Assembly (NCBI GenBank): GCA_035626475.1
Contig: DASPNP010000032.1
Coordinates: forward strand, 1 to 64,000
Length of the DNA stretch: 64,000 nt
Reading direction: 5' to 3'
DNA from: DASPKT01 sp035626475
GTDB taxonomy: Bacteria; Pseudomonadota; Alphaproteobacteria; Azospirillales; Azospirillaceae
Shown piece by piece: positions 1-5,950 of this stretch (positions are counted from its first letter, which is position 1; each line of letters starts with the position of its first letter). A program made the position numbers and the translations under genes. A model generated the notes under the pieces. It did no database searches. It was not told where the DNA came from and saw only the letters and a list, made by a program, of their open reading frames with translations.

Positions 1-133
1 CGGGGTCGGTGACACCGTATGCGACCCCGGCGTTGCCGCCGTCCGTAGCCAGATGCCCGCCCCGAACCCTTGGCGATCTCGAACAGTTGCCCGGGACCGG
101 CCCGCCGGATCCCGCAGACAAGGACGAGCCGCC
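1..133 (+). ncRNA. Candidate bridge RNA region (3' part) in the IS110 leader
   Basis: This is non-coding sequence directly upstream of the transposase. It begins with a perfect 8-bp stem, cggggtcg at 1-8 pairing with cgaccccg at 22-29, closing a 13-nt loop, followed by about 100 GC-rich bases before the transposase start. IS110-group elements are known to transcribe a structured bridge RNA from this leader, with one loop pairing to the target and another to the donor. Position, stem and right-end geometry fit that. The left part is missing, so neither the loops nor the guides can be assigned. This is inference from family knowledge plus one visible hairpin. Confidence 0.35.
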
Positions 134-1108
134 ATGTCTTCCCAGCCAGCCTACATCGTCGGCATCGACGTCTCCAAGGACGCCCTCGATCTCCACATCC
201 TGACCACCGCACCCGCCGGCGCCGCGCCCCAGCCCACAGCATCCCGCCTGCCCAACAGCCACAAGGGATGCGCCGCGCTCCTGCGCCGACTGCGCCAGCT
301 GCCCGGCCCCGCCCTGGTCGTGGCGGAAGCCTCCGGCGACTATGAGCGCCTGATGCTCGACGCGCTGGAGCGCGCGGCCGTGCCACACGCCTTGGTCAAC
401 CCCGGCCGGGTGCGCGACTTCGCCCGCGCCTCGGGCCAGCTCGCCAAGACCGACCGGCTGGATGCGGCCGTGATCGCGCGCTTCGCGGCGGTCACGCGGC
501 CGCGCCCGCGCACCGCGCCCAGCCCGGCGCGGCGGCGCTTGCGCGAGCTGCTGGCCTACGACGGCCAGCTGGCGGCGGAACTCGCCTCGGGTGTGCAGCG
601 CCTGCGCGGCTTCCAAGACCCGGGCCTGCGGGCGCGGGCCGAGGCGCGGCTGGCGGGCCTGCGCCGGGAGCGGGCGGAGCTGGCGGCCGAGATTGCGGCG
701 CAGGTGGGCTCGGAGGCCGAGCTGGCGGTGCCGGCCGCGCTGATGCGCAGCGTGCCGGGGGTGGGGCCTTGGGTGGCGGCGATGGCGCTGGCCCATCTGC
801 CGGAGCTGGGCGGTCTGTCGGACAAGGCGGTGGCGAGCTTGTGCGGGCTGGCGCCGTTCGCGCGCGACAGCGGTCTGCTGCGCGGGCGGCGCATGATCCG
901 GGGCGGGCGGGCGCCGTTGCGGCGCGCGCTGTACCTGGCGGCGCTGACGGCGATCCGGCGCGAGGGGCCGCTGAAGGCCTTCTACGACCGGCTGCGCCAG
1001 CGCGGCAAGCCGGCCAAGGTGGCGCTCGCCGCCTGCATGCGCAAGATCGCCACCATCCTCAACGCCATCGTCCGAGACCAGACACCCTTCCAGAGCAAAC
1101 CCGCCTGA
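134..1108 (+). CDS. IS110-family transposase (DEDD / serine recombinase type)
   Basis: A 324-residue transposase that would move the surrounding element by bridge-RNA-guided recombination. The N-terminal RuvC-like domain carries the expected acidic residues: D12 in GIDVSKD, E65 in VAEASGDYE, and D107 and D110 in KTDRLDA. The C-terminal Transposase_20 domain starts near residue 200 (SVPGVGPWVAAM) and contains LCGLAPFARDSG, where the serine of DSG aligns with the known catalytic serine of the family. The ATG at 134 is preferred over the in-frame start at 53 because the protein then begins directly with the family N-terminus (AYIVGIDVSK). Length is typical and no frameshift is seen, so the gene looks intact. 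Confidence 0.93.
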   Translation: MSSQPAYIVGIDVSKDALDLHILTTAPAGAAPQPTASRLPNSHKGCAALLRRLRQLPGPALVVAEASGDYERLMLDALERAAVPHALVNPGRVRDFARASGQLAKTDRLDAAVIARFAAVTRPRPRTAPSPARRRLRELLAYDGQLAAELASGVQRLRGFQDPGLRARAEARLAGLRRERAELAAEIAAQVGSEAELAVPAALMRSVPGVGPWVAAMALAHLPELGGLSDKAVASLCGLAPFARDSGLLRGRRMIRGGRAPLRRALYLAALTAIRREGPLKAFYDRLRQRGKPAKVALAACMRKIATILNAIVRDQTPFQSKPA

Positions 1109-1134
1109 ACCCGTCCAACACAGTTGCTACGAAT

Positions 1135-1200
1135 GCTTCATCGACCGCTCATGGCTGCAACCCCTGGGTCCCGGCTTCCGCCGGGATGACGGATAGTGGG
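1135..1200. repeat. Composite repeat family A, right-end fragment next to the IS
   Basis: The right terminus of the composite repeat seen whole at 18058-18358. It contains gcttcatcgacc, catggctgca, a REP-like hairpin (tcccggcttccgccggga) and tagtggg in the same order and spacing as 18293-18356. The rest of this copy is expected on the other side of the IS110 element, outside the window. It therefore marks the IS target site. Confidence 0.75.
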
Positions 1201-1232
1201 ATTGCACCGCCTAGGCCACTACCTGACGAACC

Positions 1233-1673
1233 TTAATCCGCCGGACCGGCCTTGCCCCGAAGCTCGGCCTGGAGCTGGTCCATCCGCCGGTTCAGATTGT
1301 CGAAATACTGCCCGATCTGCACCATCATCGCCGCATTGGTCGTGGCGATGGTCGATTCCAGCTCGATCCGGGTCTGGGAAATTTCCCCGCGCAGCTCATC
1401 ACGCGTTTGGGCGATCTCGCCCCGAAGCTCATCCCTGGTCTGGGCGATCTCACCCCGAAGCTCATCCCTGGTCTGGGCGATCTCGCCGCGCAGTTCGTCG
1501 CGGGTCTGAGCGATCTCGCCGCGCAGTTCGTCACGGGTCTGGGCCAGCGCCTGGTCCAGATGGTCCTTGGTGACCATCCGCCGGTCCATGGAGTCCATCT
1601 TCGCCTGGATTTTCATCAAGGCGTCGTGGACGAGGTCGGCCTGCGCGGGTTTCGGGGCGGCGCTCATATGCAC
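1233..1673 (-). CDS. Hypothetical coiled-coil protein with 11-residue tandem repeats
   Basis: A 146-residue soluble protein of unknown function. After an N-terminal helix (residues about 10-40) come five near-identical 11-residue units of the type TRDELRGEIAQ (about residues 46-100), then a variant segment (ELESTIATTNAAMMVQIGQYFDNLNRRMDQLQAELR). Eleven-residue periodicity is that of a right-handed or hendecad coiled coil. No signal peptide or membrane segment is seen. Two starts, six bases apart (MHM), are possible. A purine run (taggg) lies upstream of both. Similar short repeat coiled coils occur beside mobile elements in alphaproteobacteria, but I do not recognise this one. Confidence 0.6.
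   Translation of the reverse strand: MHMSAAPKPAQADLVHDALMKIQAKMDSMDRRMVTKDHLDQALAQTRDELRGEIAQTRDELRGEIAQTRDELRGEIAQTRDELRGEIAQTRDELRGEISQTRIELESTIATTNAAMMVQIGQYFDNLNRRMDQLQAELRGKAGPAD
1372..1536 (-). repeat. Five 33-bp tandem repeats inside the coiled-coil gene
   Basis: Five successive 33-bp units begin at 1372, 1405, 1438, 1471 and 1504, each opening with gtctggg (gtttggg in the second, gtctgag in the fifth) on the plus strand. They keep the reading frame and encode the 11-residue repeat. Neighbouring units are nearly identical at DNA level (1405-1437 against 1438-1470), which suggests recent expansion or contraction by slippage or recombination. Confidence 0.9.
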
Positions 1674-1729
1674 ACCCTAGCATGCCGGGGACCGGCGTGC
1701 CACTCGCTCAACGTCGGGTGGCAGAACGC

Positions 1730-1820
1730 GTAGGTCGGGAGGAGCGGAGCGCATCCCAACAGCAACGTCAGGTCGGCAGCCGGGGAGTGTCGGGATGCGC
1801 TGGCGCTCCTCCCGACCTAC
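1730..1820. repeat. Long inverted repeat (family C), copy 1
   Basis: Arms at about 1730-1757 and 1792-1820 pair almost perfectly (gtaggtcgggaggagcg against cgctcctcccgacctac, with a 2-nt bulge before gcatccc/gggatgc), enclosing a 34-nt centre. It lies between the start of the coiled-coil gene and the 3' end of trxA. A second element with the same outer arm (gtaggtcg) occurs at 55459-55537. Confidence 0.8.
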
Positions 1821-1847
1821 GGTCCCGGCCGCCCAAGACCTGCGAAA

Positions 1848-2171
1848 TCAGATCGACTGCTCGACCCACTGCTTCAGCGCCTGCTTGGGCAGGGCGCCGA
1901 TCTTCGTGGCGGCGACCTGGCCGTCCTTGAAGACCATCAGGGTGGGGATGCCGCGCACGCCGTACTTGGTGGGCGTGGTCGGGTTCTCGTCGATGTTCAG
2001 CTTCACGACGCTGACCTTGCCGGCCAGCTCGGCGGCGATCTCGTCCAGCGCCGGGGCGATCATCTTGCAGGGGCCGCACCACTCGGCCCAGAAGTCGACC
2101 AGCACCGGGCCGGAGGCCTTCAGCACGTCGGTCTCGAAGCTGCTATCGGTCACCGGGGCGGCGCTGCTCAT
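1848..2171 (-). CDS. trxA: Thioredoxin
   Basis: A 107-residue cytoplasmic thioredoxin that reduces protein disulfides using electrons from thioredoxin reductase. The active site WCGPCK is at residues 31-36 after the classic beta strand VLVDFWAE. The cis-proline is in GIPTLMVF. Length and motif order match E. coli TrxA. The start at 2171 is preceded by a good ribosome binding site (gaaggaat). It is monocistronic here: the divergent neighbour starts at 2456 and the inverted repeat at 1730-1820 lies 3' of it. Confidence 0.97.
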   Translation of the reverse strand: MSSAAPVTDSSFETDVLKASGPVLVDFWAEWCGPCKMIAPALDEIAAELAGKVSVVKLNIDENPTTPTKYGVRGIPTLMVFKDGQVAATKIGALPKQALKQWVEQSI

Positions 2172-2455
2172 GGCGGAATTCCTTCGGGGGTTCTCAAGGG
2201 ATTGTGGTCATCGGCCAGGAACACGCTGCCCCTGGTCGCCTATGGGGAATGTAGGGGCTGCCCCCGCGCATGGTCAAGCCGGCCCGCCCGGCGGGACTGA
2301 CCCGCGCCGACCGGGGCTTGCGCGCGGGGCGCCGCGTACCCGGGGACAACGCGCGGCGGAGGCGAGAGGTCCCTTCCCCGATACCCGCCGCAAGCGGTAC
2401 AACTCTTCCGGAAACAGGGGGCCGGGCGCGCGGCCCGCACGACCCCACGGCCCGC

Positions 2456-3565
2456 ATGACCCAGACGCTGAAGACCGACTACATCCCCTCGACCTTCGCG
2501 GAGCGCGGCGTCGCGGTGCCCTTCACCACGCCCCTGCTGAACCAGGCGCGCATGCGCCAGGACCGCAACCGCCAGTTCGAGTTCCTGCTGCCCGGCTTCA
2601 CCGGCGGCAAGGGCACCTACGTCATGCCCTGGAAGACGCTGCCCTCGGTCATGACGGTGACGCTGCACGACCGGCTGCTCTATGAGGAGATGGAGGGGGT
2701 CGACGACCATTCGCCGGAGGCGATCCGCGCCGCCTCGCTGCGCGTCGCCCGCACCGGCGTCTGCGGCGGCGACGCGGCCAAGGCGGCCGAGAAGTCGCTG
2801 GAGTCGGACGCCCAGTACCTGGTGCTGACCAACTTCGTCTTCGTGACCGAGCTGCTGAAGCTGGTCGGCATCGGCGCCGCCGACCTGATCCGCCCGGGCA
2901 TGTCGACCGAGGAGAGCAAGCGGCTGGCGCGCGAGTCCCTGAACAAGGTCGCCGAGATCGTCCGGGTGCATCCAGACGAACTCTACGGCCGGGTGGAGAC
3001 GCTGAGCGCCGCCATCTTCCCCATCGGCCTGGCGCAATGCCCCCAGGCCGGTCGCCTCCGGGCGCTGCTGGTGCGGCTGGAGGGCTTCCGCGAGGGCGTC
3101 GCCGCCTGGGTGGAGCGCGAGAATTCCGACGCCGCCGATTTGGGACGCTTCGCCGGCATCGTGGCGCAGCACACGATCGACCTCTGCCGCGTGCGCCTGG
3201 ATCTGCTGGACCGGCAATGCGCAGACCTGAAGAAGGTCATCACCGACCATGACCGCTTCCGCGGCGTGGTGACCGACCATGTCTCCCGCCTTTCCTGGCT
3301 GCTGGACGGGTGGGACTTCCTGGTCGGCATGTGGGAGGCGGTGGCCGACAAGCCGCCCGAGGCGCAGGCCACCGCCATGAGCGAGCTGACCCGCTTCGTG
3401 CCGATGATCCCGAAGGAGGAGTTCGCCTCCCCCGACAATTTCGACATGGACGGCATCGCCAAGCTGCAGCGCCGCTGGGTGCGCATGAACGAGGATTGGC
3501 GCACCGGCTCGCTGGACATGGACGCGGTCATGCGCATCGAGCAGCTGAAGGCGGCCGTGGCATGA
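2456..3565 (+). CDS. Conserved-looking helical protein of unknown function, gene 1 of a pair
   Basis: A 369-residue soluble protein that I do not recognise. It is predicted to be mostly alpha-helical, with conserved-looking aromatic/proline stretches near the N-terminus (YVMPWKTLPSVMTVTLHDR) and a tryptophan-rich segment at about 290-310 (LSWLLDGWDFLVGMWEAV). There is no signal peptide, membrane segment or nucleotide-binding motif. The ATG at 2456 is chosen over the in-frame start at 2270 because the upstream extension is low-complexity GC-rich sequence. The stop overlaps the next start as ATGA, so translation of the two genes is probably coupled. Confidence 0.75.
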   Translation: MTQTLKTDYIPSTFAERGVAVPFTTPLLNQARMRQDRNRQFEFLLPGFTGGKGTYVMPWKTLPSVMTVTLHDRLLYEEMEGVDDHSPEAIRAASLRVARTGVCGGDAAKAAEKSLESDAQYLVLTNFVFVTELLKLVGIGAADLIRPGMSTEESKRLARESLNKVAEIVRVHPDELYGRVETLSAAIFPIGLAQCPQAGRLRALLVRLEGFREGVAAWVERENSDAADLGRFAGIVAQHTIDLCRVRLDLLDRQCADLKKVITDHDRFRGVVTDHVSRLSWLLDGWDFLVGMWEAVADKPPEAQATAMSELTRFVPMIPKEEFASPDNFDMDGIAKLQRRWVRMNEDWRTGSLDMDAVMRIEQLKAAVA

Positions 3566-4893
3566 GCGCGAGCCTGAACAAGGAATGGGAGGCGCTGGCC
3601 TCCGACGCGACCAAACTCGGCGACGCCAAGTTCCTCAAGATCTTCAACCTGCTGGAGCAGCTGGGCGACAAGCCGGGCATCCAGTCGGCCTTCGAGAAGA
3701 TGCGGCCCCGGCTGGCCGAGCTGAAGCCGCCGCGCCGCCCCTCGGTCTCGCGCCTGTTCTTCCGGCCGGTCGAGGATCTGCTGGACAATGCCGATGCCTA
3801 CCAGCGCAAGCTGAGCCGCATCGCCCGCTCCACCCTGGCGCCGGCCTGGGCCGCGGTCTCCGCCCGGCTGGGGCCGGAGATCATCGAGGCGACTCGGGCC
3901 GCCATCCACCGCTGCGACGCGCACGACCAGCGCGGCATCGCCGAGGCGGCGGGGCCGATCTGGCGCGCCGGCGCCGAGGCCATGGCCGAGGTGATCCACG
4001 AGGCGCGCAACAACCTGAAGTACAAGGTCGACAATTTCGGCCGCGACGACGACGTCATCCGCCAGCTGGACACCATCCGCCAGATCCTGGAGATCGGGCC
4101 GGAGCTGGAGGCGCTGAAGCTGCGCCTGCCCGAACGGCCCATCGGCGAGCTGGCCGAGGGCCATCTGGACGAGATCCGCAAGGCGCTGGGCGAGATCGGC
4201 CAGGAGGAGGCGCGCCGCGCCGGGCCGCTGATGCTGGCGCTCTCCGCCCGCATGCGCCGGCCGGGCGATCTGCTGCGGGTGCTGCAGGAGACGCGGCTGG
4301 GCGGCTCGGTCAGCGACAAGGAGGAGATGAGCCGCGAGCTGTCCGGCCACATCGTCGGCAATCTGCTGCGCCAGACCACCGAGATCGAGCGGACCAGCTC
4401 CGGCAAGGCTGATGCCGTCACCGACCTGGCCGCCACGGCCGAGCGGCTGGCGGACGGCCTCAACTCCGTCAACGAGACGGTCAACAGCCTGCGTGACAAG
4501 GCGATGACCGAGAAGGTCGCCAGCGCCCGGGCGGAGATCGGCGACTTCGTCGTGCGCAACATCGTCGAGGGCGTCGACCGCAACCTGCTGGAAGCGCTGT
4601 TCTCCGGCGGCGACGGGGCGGCGTCCGACGAGCGGATGCGCCAGGCGGAGCAGCTGGCCCTGGCGCTGCGCCGCTCCTCCAAGCTGGCGCCCTTCCTGGG
4701 CATCCAGCGCGAGGTCGGCGGCAAGATCACCGAGCTGCGCCAGCAGATCGAGGGGCAGACCAACCAGCTGGTGGACGCCGCCGCGCCCGAGGCCCAGCGG
4801 CAGATGTTCAACAGCCTGCGCATGATCGAGATCCTGGCCGGCTCGGACGAGGCGGAGCGGCTGTACCGGAGCTGGAAGCTGCGGATGAGCTGA
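3562..4893 (+). CDS. Coiled-coil-rich protein of unknown function, gene 2 of the pair
   Basis: A 443-residue soluble, helix-rich protein that starts inside the stop codon of the preceding gene. Several segments look like amphipathic coiled coils (about 270-330, QTTEIERTSSGKADAVTDLA, and 390-420, with the stretch KITELRQQIEGQTNQL). There are no cysteine clusters, Walker motifs or membrane spans. The tight ATGA overlap suggests the two products act together, perhaps as a scaffold or complex. I cannot assign a domain or a function, and both genes read as full-length and under coding constraint. Confidence 0.75.
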   Translation: MSASLNKEWEALASDATKLGDAKFLKIFNLLEQLGDKPGIQSAFEKMRPRLAELKPPRRPSVSRLFFRPVEDLLDNADAYQRKLSRIARSTLAPAWAAVSARLGPEIIEATRAAIHRCDAHDQRGIAEAAGPIWRAGAEAMAEVIHEARNNLKYKVDNFGRDDDVIRQLDTIRQILEIGPELEALKLRLPERPIGELAEGHLDEIRKALGEIGQEEARRAGPLMLALSARMRRPGDLLRVLQETRLGGSVSDKEEMSRELSGHIVGNLLRQTTEIERTSSGKADAVTDLAATAERLADGLNSVNETVNSLRDKAMTEKVASARAEIGDFVVRNIVEGVDRNLLEALFSGGDGAASDERMRQAEQLALALRRSSKLAPFLGIQREVGGKITELRQQIEGQTNQLVDAAAPEAQRQMFNSLRMIEILAGSDEAERLYRSWKLRMS

Positions 4894-4922
4894 GGGGCGG
4901 ACACGCCTCCTGCCCCTTCGGT

Positions 4923-4938
4923 ATTTGTCCGGACAAAT
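4923..4938. promoter_or_regulatory. Perfect 16-bp palindrome, candidate operator
   Basis: atttgtccggacaaat is an exact 16-bp palindrome in the gap between the helical gene pair and the membrane protein gene at 5189. It sits 2 bp upstream of a possible -35 element. The TTGTCnnnACAA-like form resembles operators of homodimeric HTH repressors of the GntR type, but no such regulator is encoded nearby. Confidence 0.5.
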
Positions 4939-4940
4939 TC

Positions 4941-4969
4941 TGGACCGGCGCCCCGGGCCGCGCTAGCAT
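4941..4969 (+). promoter_or_regulatory. Candidate sigma-70 type promoter
   Basis: tggacc at 4941-4946 and tagcat at 4964-4969 are separated by 17 bp and face the membrane protein gene at 5189. The match to TTGACA/TATAAT is partial (four of six in each hexamer, counting the strongest positions). Its placement just downstream of the palindrome makes a regulated promoter plausible. A family B repeat then occupies the leader. Confidence 0.3.
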
Positions 4970-5018
4970 CCCTGCCAACGGAGCTTCTCCATCGTGCCAA
5001 CGACCTGAGTTGCGGTCC

Positions 5019-5149
5019 ACTCTCCCATGGGGAGAGGGACAGGGAGAGGGGGTACGGGATCGCGGAGCGGAGGCAAACTTCGATGAAGTGCCTTTCCCCG
5101 ACCCTCTTACTCCCTCACCCCAACCCTCTCCCCCTGGGAGAGGGGGAAG
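5019..5149. repeat. Intergenic inverted repeat family B, copy 1
   Basis: The two halves are mirror images. The left has ctctcccatggggagagg followed by gggagaggggg; the right has ccctctccccctgggagagg. This places it with the copies at 8294-8486 and 27247-27413. Such GC-rich palindromes can form long hairpins in transcripts. It occupies almost all of the gap upstream of the gene at 5189. Confidence 0.7.
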
Positions 5150-5188
5150 GCACGACGCTGGGGAGCCAACGAGAGGGGAGGCCGGGCC

Positions 5189-5854
5189 ATGGACCTGTAT
5201 ACGCTGCTGCTGCTGGCGCACATCCTGCTGTTCGTCTACTGGCTGGGCGGGGACCTCGGCGTCTACTACTCCTCGGGCTATATCAGCCGGCCCTCGGTGA
5301 CGCCGGCGACGCGGGCGGTGGTCGCCAAGATCATGCTGGCGCTCGACATGACGCCGCGCATCTGCCTGGTGCTGATGCTGCCGGTGGGCGTCACCCTCTC
5401 CCACCGGCTGGGCGTGCTGGCGCTGCCGGACTGGGCAATCCCGGTGCTCTGGGTGCTCTCGATCTTCTGGCTGGCGATGGTCTGGACCATCTATGTCCGC
5501 GAGCACCAGCCGCTGGCGCATTCGCTGACCAGGGTCGACTGGGTGGTGCGGCTGAGCGTCATCGCGGCGCTGCTGGCGGTGGCGGTGCTGGGGCTGATCG
5601 GCCAGGGGCCGGTGACGGGCGGCTGGATCTCGCTGAAAATCCTGATCTTCGCCCTGATCATCGCCTCGGGCCTCGCCATCCGGGTCATGCTGAAACCCTT
5701 CGGCGCCGCCTTCGGCCGGCTGATGAAGGAGGGCAGCAATCCTGAGATCGAGGCCGAGCTGGCGGCCAGCCTGGCGCGGGTGAAGCCGCCGGTGCTGGTG
5801 ATCTGGGCGGGGCTGGTGGTGAACGCCTGGCTCGGCCTCGCCAAGCCCTTCTGA
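5189..5854 (+). CDS. Polytopic inner-membrane protein of unknown function
   Basis: A 221-residue protein with about five to six hydrophobic spans (residues about 3-25, 50-75, 80-105, 125-150, 155-175 and 200-218). It begins LYTLLLLAHILLFVYWLGGD, a histidine-containing first helix reminiscent of CopD/DUF2269-like small membrane proteins that may bind haem or metal. That resemblance is weak and I do not assign it. The start at 5189 follows a gggaggcc ribosome binding site. The next gene begins about 100 bp downstream on the same strand. Confidence 0.75.
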   Translation: MDLYTLLLLAHILLFVYWLGGDLGVYYSSGYISRPSVTPATRAVVAKIMLALDMTPRICLVLMLPVGVTLSHRLGVLALPDWAIPVLWVLSIFWLAMVWTIYVREHQPLAHSLTRVDWVVRLSVIAALLAVAVLGLIGQGPVTGGWISLKILIFALIIASGLAIRVMLKPFGAAFGRLMKEGSNPEIEAELAASLARVKPPVLVIWAGLVVNAWLGLAKPF

Positions 5855-5950
5855 CATCTACACCCGTAAGGAGTACGCCGCGCCGGGTTGGCAGGGCCGG
5901 CATTGGCGGCTATAGGGGGGTGCACCCGTCCAACCATTCACCGGACCACC

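Larger units (their letters stand above)
1..1134 (+). mobile_element. IS110-family insertion sequence, left end outside the window
   Basis: The window opens inside the non-coding leader of an IS110-type element and contains its whole transposase. The right boundary is inferred at about 1134. From 1135 onward the sequence (gcttcatcgacc, then catggctgca, then a REP-like hairpin and tagtggg) matches 18293-18356, the right part of an intact composite repeat, while the bases just before 1135 have no counterpart there. This leaves about 26 bp between the stop codon and the boundary. A short right end with a long left leader is the normal IS110-group layout. Such elements lack terminal inverted repeats, so the left end cannot be placed. 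Confidence 0.75.

Noticed and set aside
1372..1536. CRISPR array
   Set aside because: The 33-bp repeats are directly adjacent without spacers and stay in frame within a coding region.
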